This document shows, one piece after another, positions 37,713 to 45,107 of a DNA stretch of 55,885 nucleotides. A program made the position numbers and the translations under genes. The stretch is from Candidatus Omnitrophota bacterium. Lineage in GTDB: Bacteria > Omnitrophota > Gorgyraeia > Velamenicoccales > Velamenicoccaceae. A model generated the notes under the pieces. That model did not search any database, was not told the origin of the DNA, and worked only from the letters and a program-made list of their open reading frames with translations. Position 1 is the stretch's first letter, and every line of letters starts with the position of its first letter. Location: NCBI GenBank assembly GCA_020052645.1, contig JAGVOQ010000015.1, forward strand, positions 1 to 55,885, given 5' to 3'.

Positions 37713-37848
37713 GCACATAACTTATGGAACGTTTTACGTTCCATAAGTTATACGTGCGAATTAAACCCAGCACTAATTTTATATAAAATTAGTGCTGGGT
37801 CAAGCTCAGGCAAATAACTTAACTTCGTTAAGTTATGCCTTCACTTGA
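37713..37848 (-). repeat. Composite structured repeat upstream of metK (family H)
   Basis: Minus strand: part 1 (37848-37800) pairs TCAAGT/GCTTGA and AGGCA/TGCCT across a GA/GA internal loop, then TAACTTAAC with its complement; it includes the end and stop codon of the nucleotidyltransferase gene. Part 2 is the CCCAGCACTAATTTT hairpin (37766-37799). Part 3 (37757-37713) has GCAC/GTGC and a long ATAACTTATGGAACG stem, then GCTCATTAAAGGAGG before metK. Confidence 0.88.
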
Positions 37849-38618
37849 TTGAACCTACTCACCACTTCTTTATAAGAATCAAAATGCCCTATATCCACCC
37901 AATGGCCTTGTTTTAAGGTAAAACCGTACACCCCTTTTTCTTCCAACAGCCAATGGATATAATTACCGGGCGCGTCTTTTTTTGTCGTAGCGTCTTTCAT
38001 ATACTTAGTCAACAAGCCAAGCGTCTCTTGTGGAAAATAATAAAGGCACGTCGCTACTCGTGTTGATTTTGGCTTTTTGGGCTTCTCTTCAAAACAAATC
38101 ACTTTCGAATTTTTATCGACATTCACGACTCCGAAACGCGTAGCCTCTTTTTTACTTCTGATATCAAAAAGCCCCAAAGAAGAAAAAGGTCTATTTCTTT
38201 GTGCAAATTCAATAAACTTGCCAAAGCCATGGTCAAATAGGTTGTCACCGCCAAAAACAATAAGATCGCTCGCCACTCTTCTCTTCTTGACCGCAAAATA
38301 TAGGTCTCCTACGGCCCCGAGACGATCATCGTTGGATTGAGTGCAATCGTCAAGGACAGTAAGCTTAACCTTATGTTTTCTTCTTTGGCTCCATGTCAAA
38401 AAATCAGAATAAAATTTATGGTTCGTTACTACGATTATTTCTTTAATAGACGGTACAGTTTCTAATTGATCAACGATAAAATCGATCACCGTTTTACCCG
38501 GCTTAACAAATAAAAGCGGCTTGGGCATATTCAGCGTCAATGGATAAAGCCTCGTGGCATATCCCGCCGCCAAGATCACTGCACGAACATCGGATTTTTT
38601 CAGAAAGTCCTTATCCAT
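37833..38618 (-). CDS. Sugar-phosphate nucleotidyltransferase (RmlA-like)
   Basis: 261 residues with the nucleotidyltransferase start VRAVILAAGYATRLYPLT, then MPKPLLFVKPGKTVIDFIVDQL, and IVFGGDNLFDHG near 118. The family activates sugar-1-phosphates with NTP. It is shorter than most RmlA proteins, and donor and sugar cannot be told. An envelope-sugar role is likely in this LPS-rich organism. Its last codons and TAA lie within the first hairpin of the structured repeat upstream of metK. I start at ATG 38618; a GTG lies 6 bases upstream. Confidence 0.82.
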   Translation of the reverse strand: MDKDFLKKSDVRAVILAAGYATRLYPLTLNMPKPLLFVKPGKTVIDFIVDQLETVPSIKEIIVVTNHKFYSDFLTWSQRRKHKVKLTVLDDCTQSNDDRLGAVGDLYFAVKKRRVASDLIVFGGDNLFDHGFGKFIEFAQRNRPFSSLGLFDIRSKKEATRFGVVNVDKNSKVICFEEKPKKPKSTRVATCLYYFPQETLGLLTKYMKDATTKKDAPGNYIHWLLEEKGVYGFTLKQGHWVDIGHFDSYKEVVSRFNQVKA

Positions 38619-38637
38619 ACGCACCTTTTAAAAAATG

Positions 38638-40389
38638 TCAAATCCCGTAAATAGCGGGAAGCAATTCTTTCAACTTCCTGCTTAAGAAATTTTCTACCTC
38701 AATGCCTGTCGTAAGAGTCAAGGCTTCATCAGCGATCTCTTTCGCCTGAGCACAGGATATGTTACGGATAACATTCTTAATCTCAAGAATAGAAGCTGAA
38801 GGCATGCTGAATTCATCCAATCCTAAACCTAAAAGCAAAATCACCAGCGCAGGCTCAGAAGCCATTTCTCCGCACATCCCAACCCAAATGTTTGATTTAT
38901 GTCCCGCCTCAATGACGGTTTTAACCAAGCGTAAAACCGCCGGATGCGTTGGCTCATATAAATAAGCAATTTTTTCATTAGTCCTGTCGACAGCCAGGGA
39001 ATATTGAATAAGATCGTTGGTCCCGATACTAAAAAATGAGACTTCCCGGGACAATATATCACAGGTCAAAGCCGCCGAGGGCACTTCAATCATGACCCCT
39101 ACATCTAATTTATCGCTGTAAGAAATATTCTTTTGACGTAACTCCATCCTGGCTTCTTCCAACAAAATTTTTGCCTTCCTGAGCTCTTCAATGCCGGAAA
39201 TCATTGGGAACATCACTTTAAGATTCCCAAAAACCGAAGCCCTCAGGATCGCCCTCAGCTGTGTTTTAAAAATATCCGGCCGTGCCAGACAAAAACGAAT
39301 GGCGCGCCAACCCATAAAAGGAGACATCTCCTTCGGAAAATCAAACTGAGAAATAAATTTATCACCTCCTAAATCCATCGTTCGAATAATAACGGATTTA
39401 TCGGAAAAAGATTTTGCTAAATTTTTGTAGGCCTCAAACTGCTCCTCTTCTGTCGGAAGGTCGCGACGATTCATATAGAAATATTCCGTTCGATATAAAC
39501 CGACCCCGTCGGCACCATGGTCGATCACAGTCGGGATCTCTTCCGGGAATTCGATGTTAGCCGCCAAACTCACCAATTTCCCATCCAACGTCTGCGCCGA
39601 CAGCGTTTTCATCGAAACAAACGTTTCCGTCCAACCCCTCATTTTTTCTCCCTGGGCCTCATACTTCTTTAAGGTCTCGGGGTCCGGCGCAACGATCACA
39701 AGGCCCGAAGAACCATCGACAATGATCTTGTCGCCGCTCTTGATCTGGACCGTTCCTATTTCTAAACCAACGACGGCAGGGATTTCTAAAGACTTCGCCA
39801 TAATAGCCGTATGTGACGTCTTACCGCCGATATCCGTCACAAATCCGATAACTCTATTCTTATGCATCGTGGCGGTATCTGATGGCGAAAGATCATGCGC
39901 CACCACAATCACCTTTTCTTCCAAATCCGACAGTACTTTGCGTTTTTTACCTAAAAGATTGCGCAAGATCCTGCGGCCCACATCATTGATATCACTGATA
40001 CGTTCTTTTAAATATTCGTCTTCAATCTTCGAAAAAACACCCGCGTAGTGCTTTAAAACTTCAGAAAAAATGAATTCTATACACTGCTTTTCTCTCTTTA
40101 CTTTTGAAATAACTTCCTCGATAAGCATGCGATCTTCCAAAACTAAGAGATGCGCATCAAAAACCTCGCCATGCTCCGTACCCATCTCCTGAGCGATTTT
40201 TTTCTGAAGCACGATGATCTCCTGACGTGTTTGGATCAACGCGTCTTCAAACCTCGAAATCTCCAAAGGTATCTGCTCCTCGGAAATCATAACTTTTTCG
40301 ACGTCCAGCTCCTCTTTACCGAAGATGTACGCCTTACCGATCACAATACCCGGCGCTGCCGGTATGCCTTTTAAAATAATTTCACTCAT
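38638..40389 (-). CDS. ptsI: PTS phosphotransferase enzyme I
   Basis: Passes phosphate from phosphoenolpyruvate to HPr. 583 residues, standard length with no extra GAF domain. The phosphorylated residue is His193 in GGKTSHTAIMAKSLEIPAVVG; the PEP-binding C-terminal barrel has RTEYFYMNR near 300, FGNLKVMFPMISG near 388, and the catalytic Cys in VGMCGEMASEP. It overlaps ptsH by 8 bases. The window has no sugar permease (EIIB/EIIC), so the chain may serve regulation. Confidence 0.95.
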   Translation of the reverse strand: MSEIILKGIPAAPGIVIGKAYIFGKEELDVEKVMISEEQIPLEISRFEDALIQTRQEIIVLQKKIAQEMGTEHGEVFDAHLLVLEDRMLIEEVISKVKREKQCIEFIFSEVLKHYAGVFSKIEDEYLKERISDINDVGRRILRNLLGKKRKVLSDLEEKVIVVAHDLSPSDTATMHKNRVIGFVTDIGGKTSHTAIMAKSLEIPAVVGLEIGTVQIKSGDKIIVDGSSGLVIVAPDPETLKKYEAQGEKMRGWTETFVSMKTLSAQTLDGKLVSLAANIEFPEEIPTVIDHGADGVGLYRTEYFYMNRRDLPTEEEQFEAYKNLAKSFSDKSVIIRTMDLGGDKFISQFDFPKEMSPFMGWRAIRFCLARPDIFKTQLRAILRASVFGNLKVMFPMISGIEELRKAKILLEEARMELRQKNISYSDKLDVGVMIEVPSAALTCDILSREVSFFSIGTNDLIQYSLAVDRTNEKIAYLYEPTHPAVLRLVKTVIEAGHKSNIWVGMCGEMASEPALVILLLGLGLDEFSMPSASILEIKNVIRNISCAQAKEIADEALTLTTGIEVENFLSRKLKELLPAIYGI

Positions 40390-40648
40390 CGGAGTTTAAT
40401 ATAAGTTCTAATTCGTTTAAAGCCTCTTCACTGTCATTACCTTCAGCGATCAACGTTACCTCGCTGTCTTTCTCTGCGGCCAGCATCAATATTCCCATGA
40501 TAGACTTACCATTAACCACCTGATCATCTTTGATAACTTTAATAGCCGAATCATATTTATTCGCTATCTGGACAAATAAAGCCGCGGGCCGCGCATGCAG
40601 CCCTTGCTTGTTCTTCACCCTAATCTTCCTCTCAACTCTTTTAAACAT
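40382..40648 (-). CDS. ptsH: HPr phosphocarrier protein
   Basis: 88 residues. Active-site His18 lies in QGLHARPAALF. Ser49 in NGKSIMGI matches the regulatory serine phosphorylated by HPr kinase in other bacteria, so regulation by an HprK encoded elsewhere is plausible. It lies between yvcK and ptsI on the same strand. Together with the EIIA gene it forms a compact PTS phosphorelay operon. Confidence 0.95.
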   Translation of the reverse strand: MFKRVERKIRVKNKQGLHARPAALFVQIANKYDSAIKVIKDDQVVNGKSIMGILMLAAEKDSEVTLIAEGNDSEEALNELELILNSDE

Positions 40649-40665
40649 TGTTTCAAAAAAAATAT

Positions 40666-41949
40666 CTATGCTGCATTTTTTTCATTTCTAGTAGCACGTT
40701 TTTCCAAATTTAACAGGTTCGTCACGATTTTGGCCAATTTATTAGCATCATGCCTGATATGATCCGTGACATTAACCAAGTCTTCTTCGATAACTTCATA
40801 CCCCATATCCCGAATTGTTTGAGAATCCGCTTCTACGGGAATCGCATTCTCCGTCGCATATTTTTTCTGCATAGCGATAGGAATATGCCCGACATTCACG
40901 ACACAGGCATCTACCACGTCCGGATTCGTATGCGTCACCAATTCCTTTATATGATCAGAGGCCTTAAAATGATCCGTCTCACCGGCCTGCGTCATAATAT
41001 TACATACATAGATTTTTGTTACCTCTGAAGCCATAACCGCCTCCCGGATTTCTTTAATCAAGAGATTCGGGATAATGCTCGTGTAAAGACTTCCTGGCCC
41101 TAAAATGATCAATTCGGCTTCGCGGATAGCTTTAATCACATCCGTCGCTGCCGCCGCATCCGCCGGCTTGATATAAATCTTCTTGATAGGTGAACCCGCC
41201 TTAGGAATCTTGGCCTCGCCTTCGGTTGTACGGCCGTCTGCATGCTCAGCCATCAAGACAACTTTCTCTATCGTCGATGGCAAAACGCGTCCGCGAATCG
41301 ACAAAATCTTGCTTGATTCTTTTAATGCTTTTTCAAAATCTCCTGTCACCTGAGTCATGGCGGTCAAAAAAAGATTCCCAAAACTATGGCCGCTGAATTC
41401 AGTATCCTGTTCAAATCGATACTGAAAAAGATCCCTCATCATCGTTTCTTCATTGGCCAGGGCCACCAGGCAGTTACGGATATCCCCTGGGGCCACGATA
41501 TCAAACTGTTGCCTCAGGCGTCCAGAACTTCCGCCGTCGTCAGCAACCGTCACAACCGCTGTAATATTAGAGGTGAACTCCTTAATACCATGCAGGATAA
41601 CCGACAACCCTGTCCCACCGCCAACAACGACGATTTTGGGCCCCTGCTCTAAAAATCTCTTCCTGTAAAGAATGTCAACCAAGCGCCCTTCCCTATAAGG
41701 CAAAAGAAGAGTCACCACGGAAACCATCATATTCTTAAAACCTAAAACAATTAAAATAAGACCGACGAAAAAATTAGCATAATAAACATATGCGATGGAA
41801 GACGAAAGATCTCTCCCAAATCTCATGATGCCGCCCACCCCAAAGACAATCAAAACAATGCCCAAAAGAGCTAAAAAAGCCCATCGCTTAATGCGCATGC
41901 CGGGATAGAGCCATTTAAAAAAAGATTTTATTCTATATCTTTTTTTCAT
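40666..41949 (-). CDS. yvcK: YvcK/CofD-family protein with N-terminal membrane anchor
   Basis: About 427 residues. Two hydrophobic segments occupy roughly residues 20-75, then a CofD-like domain starts with VVVGGGTGLSVILHGIKEF, followed by TVADDGGSSGRLRQQF and PGDIRNCLVAL. In Firmicutes, YvcK binds UDP-GlcNAc and links central carbon to cell wall synthesis. The membrane anchor is less common. The ptsH context supports a carbon-regulation role. The open frame starts at a TTG 12 bases upstream; I use the ATG at 41949. It overlaps the EIIA gene. Confidence 0.85.
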   Translation of the reverse strand: MKKRYRIKSFFKWLYPGMRIKRWAFLALLGIVLIVFGVGGIMRFGRDLSSSIAYVYYANFFVGLILIVLGFKNMMVSVVTLLLPYREGRLVDILYRKRFLEQGPKIVVVGGGTGLSVILHGIKEFTSNITAVVTVADDGGSSGRLRQQFDIVAPGDIRNCLVALANEETMMRDLFQYRFEQDTEFSGHSFGNLFLTAMTQVTGDFEKALKESSKILSIRGRVLPSTIEKVVLMAEHADGRTTEGEAKIPKAGSPIKKIYIKPADAAAATDVIKAIREAELIILGPGSLYTSIIPNLLIKEIREAVMASEVTKIYVCNIMTQAGETDHFKASDHIKELVTHTNPDVVDACVVNVGHIPIAMQKKYATENAIPVEADSQTIRDMGYEVIEEDLVNVTDHIRHDANKLAKIVTNLLNLEKRATRNEKNAA

Positions 41950-42403
41950 CTTCAGTTTCAATAATACGGACTATGTCTTTTTTATCTTTGGCCTGCCGCA
42001 ATGTTTCACGAAAATACTTATCTTTAATTAAACGGGAAATCCTGGCCAATGCCTTTAAATGCGGACCCGCGGAATCCTGAGGAGCCAGGAGAAGAAAAAA
42101 GATATAAACCGGCTCTCCATCCAAAGAATCAAAATCAACTCCCCTTTTAGACAACCCGAATGCTCCCACGAGATTTTTGATACAATCAGTCTTCGCATGA
42201 GGAATCCCGACATTATGGCCGATAGCCGTTGACCCTAGAGACTCCCGAGCCAAAAGAAGCTCAACCACTTTGCCCTTGTCTTTCTTTTCAAGTTCGCCGG
42301 CATTGATCAAAAGATCAACCATCTCCTTAAGGGCATCGCTTTTGTTGACACTTTTTAAGTCAACAGAAATTGCTCCGTCTGAAAGAAATTCCATTATTTT
42401 CAT
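41933..42403 (-). CDS. ptsN: PTS EIIA component, nitrogen-type (PtsN-like)
   Basis: 156 residues, a single EIIA fructose/mannitol-type (PTS_EIIA_2) domain with phosphorylated His69 in NVGIPHAKTD and a following LAPQDSAGPHLKALARISRL. In PtsN proteins this domain acts in regulation rather than sugar uptake. The absence of EIIB/EIIC domains fits that. A GGAGG lies 11 bases upstream of the ATG, longer than usual. The stop overlaps yvcK by 17 bases. Confidence 0.9.
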   Translation of the reverse strand: MKIMEFLSDGAISVDLKSVNKSDALKEMVDLLINAGELEKKDKGKVVELLLARESLGSTAIGHNVGIPHAKTDCIKNLVGAFGLSKRGVDFDSLDGEPVYIFFLLLAPQDSAGPHLKALARISRLIKDKYFRETLRQAKDKKDIVRIIETEDEKKI

Positions 42404-42506
42404 TATTTTGTAGCCTCCTATTGATGATTTCTGAAATGGGAAAATTCTCTTTTATTTTCCATGGTTAAAAAATGCGGGATACCGTCTAGGTTGCTAAAGA
42501 ACTTAT

Positions 42507-42550
42507 CAAAAAAACAAATTCTCAAAAATCTGGAGCGGGAGGCGGGATTT
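42507..42550 (-). repeat. Duplicate of tRNA-Gly 3' end plus flank
   Basis: Identical over 44 bases to 42677-42720. The last 20 bases of the tRNA gene, including CCA, plus 24 bases of downstream flank are repeated 170 bp away in the same orientation. The rest of a tRNA is absent, so this is a fragment, like an integration-site scar or a decayed tandem tRNA. Confidence 0.85.
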
Positions 42551-42571
42551 TTACTCCCCCGTCCTGACATT

Positions 42572-42591
42572 CCTGCCTGCCGTCAGGCAGG
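42572..42591. repeat. 20-bp GC-rich palindrome (family R)
   Basis: CCTGCCTGCC then GTCAGGCAGG, one mismatch from a perfect palindrome. Relatives lie at 42641-42660 (perfect), 33892-33911, and as the ends of a 44-bp insert at 18612-18655. Confidence 0.8.
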
Positions 42592-42640
42592 CGTGGACTC
42601 CTCCGTAACCGGCCGCCCTCGCTCGAAGCAATGCCGCTCG

Positions 42641-42660
42641 CCTGCCTGCCGGCAGGCAGG
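42641..42660. repeat. 20-bp GC-rich palindrome (family R), perfect copy
   Basis: CCTGCCTGCCGGCAGGCAGG, an exact self-complementary 20-mer between the two copies of the tRNA-Gly 3' fragment. Confidence 0.85.
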
Positions 42661-42700
42661 GGTCGGCTTCAAATCCCAAAAAAACAAATTCTCAAAAATC

Positions 42701-42776
42701 TGGAGCGGGAGGCGGGATTTGAACCCGTGACATCAACCTTGGCAAGGTTGCGCTCTACCAGCTGAGCTACTCCCGC
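42701..42776 (-). tRNA. tRNA-Gly (GCC)
   Basis: 76 bases with a complete cloverleaf: acceptor GCGGGAG/CTCCCGC, D-arm GCTCAGCTGGTAGAGC, anticodon loop TTGCCAA (anticodon GCC) and T-arm with GGTTCAAATCC. CCA is encoded. It decodes GGC and GGU. It is the most downstream of three tRNA genes in the same orientation. Confidence 0.97.
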
Positions 42777-42796
42777 ATATTTTCAAATAAATAAAG

Positions 42797-42878
42797 TGGG
42801 CGGAAGAGGACTTGAACCTCCAAGGGTTACCCCAACAGCTCCTAAGGCTGCCGCGTATGCCAATTCCGCCATCCGCCC
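42797..42878 (-). tRNA. tRNA-Leu (TAG)
   Basis: 82 bases without CCA, a class II tRNA with a long variable arm. Acceptor GGGCGGA/TCCGCCC, anticodon loop CTTAGGA (anticodon TAG), and T-arm GGTTCAAGTCC. CCA is not encoded, in contrast to the neighbouring tRNA-Gly, so CCA-adding enzyme is needed. Confidence 0.95.
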
Positions 42879-42887
42879 ATATTTATC

Positions 42888-42949
42888 AGCGTATAGCGGA
42901 TAGCGCTTAGCGCAAAAAAACATTTATTCGCTATACGCTCTACGCTAAT
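42888..42949. repeat. Heptamer-armed hairpin between tRNA-Leu and tRNA-Lys
   Basis: The left arm is AGCGTAT, AGCGGAT, AGCGCTT, AGCG (42888-42912). The right arm is CGCTATA, CGCTCTA, CGCTAAT (42929-42949), with an A/T-rich loop. The 7-bp period is exact. It sits between RNA genes, so a role tied to stop codons cannot apply here. Confidence 0.85.
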
Positions 42950-42955
42950 TATTTA

Positions 42956-43028
42956 TGAGCCGCCCGCGGCTCGAACGCGGCACACCCGCCTTAAAAGGGC
43001 GGTGCTCTACCAAATGAGCTAGCGGCCC
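42956..43028 (-). tRNA. tRNA-Lys (TTT)
   Basis: 73 bases without CCA. Acceptor GGGCCGC/GCGGCTC, D-arm GCTCATTTGGTAGAGC, anticodon loop CTTTTAA (anticodon TTT) and T-arm GCGTTCGAGCCGC. It is the first tRNA of the Lys-Leu-Gly cluster in transcription order, downstream of frr. Confidence 0.97.
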
Positions 43029-43058
43029 AAATCTTTTATCCTGCCGCTAGACACCTTT

Positions 43059-43084
43059 AAAAATGTCCGCCAGCGAAGCTGGCG
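43059..43084 (-). terminator. Possible terminator between frr and tRNA-Lys
   Basis: On the minus strand a CGCCAGC-ttc-GCTGGCG hairpin (43068-43084) is followed by GACATTTTT. The hairpin is strong, but the T run starts 4 bases away. A second hairpin, CCGCC/GGCGG (43090-43108), lies just before it. Confidence 0.45.
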
Positions 43085-43109
43085 AGATCCCGCCGTGTTT
43101 TGTGGCGGA

Positions 43110-43124
43110 AGCTAGCGGCCCAAA
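43110..43124 (-). repeat. Duplicate of tRNA-Lys 5' end
   Basis: 15 bases identical to 43017-43031, which cover the first bases of tRNA-Lys and a little upstream flank. The copy is 93 bp upstream of the tRNA in the same orientation. Confidence 0.55.
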
Positions 43125-43171
43125 AAATCAACTAAAAATTTTTTGAGTTTAAAACTACCTGACACACTGAA

Positions 43172-43732
43172 CTAAAACTCGGAAAGTTCTTTTTCCTTCT
43201 CTTGCAAGAGAGACTCTAGCTCCACCATAAACTTATCGGTGATCTTCTGAATTTCATCTTGAGCTTTAAAACGCTCATCTTCAGGAATCGCTTTGGCTGT
43301 TTCAAGCTTTTTAACGGAATCATTAGAATCCCGGCGAATCGTTCGCATAGAAACACGACCATCCTCAGTCATGGTTTTGACGACTTTTTTCAACTCCTCG
43401 CGTCTCTCTTTAGTCAATTGAGGAATCTGTAAACGCACAGCCTTTCCGTCATTCATAGGAAGAATACCTAAATTGGAATTAGAAATAGCCTTTTCAATTT
43501 CAGGAATCACTGAAGCATCCCATGGCTGAATAATAATCAACCTCGCATCCGGCACCGTAATAGATGCCAAGGACTTCAACATCGTAGGCGTCCCGAAATA
43601 ATCCACGTGGATTCCCTCTACCAAATGGGGACTGGCACGGCCGGTACGTATCTCGGAGAAATTACGCCGAGCCGCTTCCAAGGCCTTCTTCATCTTGTTT
43701 TCAGTATCCCGAACAACTTCTTTGCTATTCAT
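43172..43732 (-). CDS. frr: Ribosome recycling factor
   Basis: Splits post-termination ribosomes together with EF-G. 186 residues, standard length. Signatures: RTGRASPHLVEGIHVDYFGTPT near 29 and the C-terminal long helix DEIQKITDKFMVELESLLQEKEKEL. I start at 43732, preceded by GGGGTG, since the upstream 10 codons derive from a repeat border. It follows pyrH in the conserved rpsB-tsf-pyrH-frr order. The 109-base pyrH-frr gap is filled with a truncated composite repeat. Confidence 0.95.
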   Translation of the reverse strand: MNSKEVVRDTENKMKKALEAARRNFSEIRTGRASPHLVEGIHVDYFGTPTMLKSLASITVPDARLIIIQPWDASVIPEIEKAISNSNLGILPMNDGKAVRLQIPQLTKERREELKKVVKTMTEDGRVSMRTIRRDSNDSVKKLETAKAIPEDERFKAQDEIQKITDKFMVELESLLQEKEKELSEF

Positions 43733-43754
43733 AGACACCCCACTTTTTTTATGA

Positions 43755-43844
43755 GCAGACACTTTTACAAGTATTTACGCTTTGCAAAGTGTGGGCTCAA
43801 ACCGTCTGCGAATTTATCAAAAAGCTACGACATGCCCTCAGTTA
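43755..43844 (-). repeat. Truncated composite structured repeat upstream of frr (family H)
   Basis: The three-way-junction part is complete (outer GCAGAC/GTCTGC at 43755-43809, inner ACTTT/AAAGT and a short GG/CC hairpin). Of part 1 only the left half remains (TAACT, GA, GGGCATG, starting at the pyrH stop). The CCAGCACTAAT hairpin is missing, which looks like an internal deletion. Confidence 0.65.
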
Positions 43845-44561
43845 GTCAACGACTGTGCCTAACTTTTCGCCTAAAATAATTCTTTTAATATTGCCTTCTA
43901 TTAAGAGATTAAAAACAACGATAGGCAATTTATTATCCATGCACAAGCTCACGGCTGTGGCATCCATCACTTTCATGCCTTCTTTTAAAACATCCAGATA
44001 TTTCAAATCTGTAAATTTTTTTGCGTTTTTGTCTTTTAGCGGATCTGCGCTATAGACGCCATCCACTTTGGTTGCTTTTAAAATCACATCGGCGTTAATC
44101 TCCATCGCCCGCAAAGCCGCGGCCGTATCTGTCGTAAAATAAGGATTACCCGTACCAGCGACAAAAATCACGATACGTCCGTTTTCTAAATGACTGATAG
44201 CCCGACGACGAATATAAGGTTCAGCGATCTGGTGCATCTCTATGGCCGTCATCACGCGTGTCTGAAGGCCGAATTTTTCGATGGCATCTTGAAAAGCCAA
44301 TCCATTGATAACAGTCGCCAGCATCCCCATGTAATCCCCAACCGCGCGATCCATTTTATGGTGTGCCGCACCCGACTGCCCCCGAAAAATATTACCGCCC
44401 CCCAACACGATCGCCACCTGAACACCCATGCGGTGGACTTCTACAATTTGTTGAGCCAGCGAAACTAAAACAGCGGCATCAATACCATGCGCCTGCTTAC
44501 CCTGCAGGGCTTCGCCACTCAGTTTCAAAACGACCCGTTTATAGACAGGCTTTTCTTTCAT
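43842..44561 (-). CDS. pyrH: Uridylate kinase (UMP kinase)
   Basis: Phosphorylates UMP; hexameric amino-acid-kinase-fold enzyme. 239 residues. Signatures: [12 protein letters not shown] at about 10-21, [10 protein letters not shown] near 54, [13 protein letters not shown] near 78, and [17 protein letters not shown] near 137. It overlaps tsf by 4 bases (ATGA), so the two are translationally coupled. The normal regulation is UTP inhibition and GTP activation in characterised homologues. Confidence 0.96.
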   Translation of the reverse strand: MKEKPVYKRVVLKLSGEALQGKQAHGIDAAVLVSLAQQIVEVHRMGVQVAIVLGGGNIFRGQSGAAHHKMDRAVGDYMGMLATVINGLAFQDAIEKFGLQTRVMTAIEMHQIAEPYIRRRAISHLENGRIVIFVAGTGNPYFTTDTAAALRAMEINADVILKATKVDGVYSADPLKDKNAKKFTDLKYLDVLKEGMKVMDATAVSLCMDNKLPIVVFNLLIEGNIKRIILGEKLGTVVD

Positions 44562-45091
44562 TCTTCTCCTACGCGAAAACGGAAAAACCTTTTAACGATA
44601 ATATTTTCTCCCATTTTGGCGATAACCGAAAGCAAATAATCCTTAATCGTCTTCTTGTCATCTTTGATAAAAGGCTGATCTAAAAGACAATGGATCTTAT
44701 AGTAATCTTCTTTTTCCTTTGCGTTAAAATCTTTTATGGTCTCTTCATCAACGTCTTCCCGCTTCAAGAACTTAGGAGCCGTTGCCGCGATTTGAAGGGC
44801 GACATCTTTGGTAAAACGCATAAATTCTTCGTTTCTAGCCACAAAATCAGTCTCACAATTAACCTCAAGTAAAACACCAATTTTATTTCCCAGATGTACA
44901 TAAGCTTCAATACGTCCCTGGTTCGCCGCGCGCGACGCCTTCTTGGCTGCGATATCCAATCCCCTCTTTTTCAAAAGCTCAGATGCCAAACGAAGATCAC
45001 CCTTGGCTTCATCCAAGGCCATCTTACAGTCAGACACCGATGCTGACGTCAAGACTCTTAATTCTTTGATCAATTCAATTGATACAGCCAT
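44558..45091 (-). CDS. tsf: Elongation factor Ts, short form
   Basis: Guanine-nucleotide exchange factor for EF-Tu. 177 residues, shorter than E. coli (283) and close to the Thermus-type EF-Ts with one core subdomain. It has the N-terminal UBA-like domain ([22 protein letters not shown]) and the exchange motif [12 protein letters not shown] near 80. The Shine-Dalgarno GGAG is 7 bases from the ATG. It follows rpsB across an unusually large, repeat-filled 590-base gap. Confidence 0.94.
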   Translation of the reverse strand: MAVSIELIKELRVLTSASVSDCKMALDEAKGDLRLASELLKKRGLDIAAKKASRAANQGRIEAYVHLGNKIGVLLEVNCETDFVARNEEFMRFTKDVALQIAATAPKFLKREDVDEETIKDFNAKEKEDYYKIHCLLDQPFIKDDKKTIKDYLLSVIAKMGENIIVKRFFRFRVGEE

Positions 45092-45107
45092 AACAACACT
45101 CCTTCAT

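Larger units (their letters stand above)
42404..42700. other. Gene-free repeat region next to tRNA-Gly
   Basis: 297 bases without a convincing gene. A plus-strand open frame at 42461-42730 overlaps tRNA-Gly and is mostly repeats, so I discount it. It holds a 44-bp direct repeat (42507-42550, copy at 42677-42720) that includes the 3' end of tRNA-Gly, and two 20-bp palindromes at 42572-42591 and 42641-42660. Confidence 0.7.

Noticed and set aside
37692-37832. SAM riboswitch upstream of metK
   Set aside because: The gap is fully explained by the composite repeat that also precedes genes unrelated to SAM; I cannot find the SAM-I kink-turn and conserved core.
42461-42730. 89-residue plus-strand open frame
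   Set aside because: It overlaps tRNA-Gly on the other strand and consists of repeat sequence, with no plausible ribosome site or protein-like composition.
44190-44683. Plus-strand open frames inside pyrH and tsf, and similar antisense frames elsewhere
   Set aside because: They lie wholly opposite well-identified genes and have no family motifs or ribosome sites.
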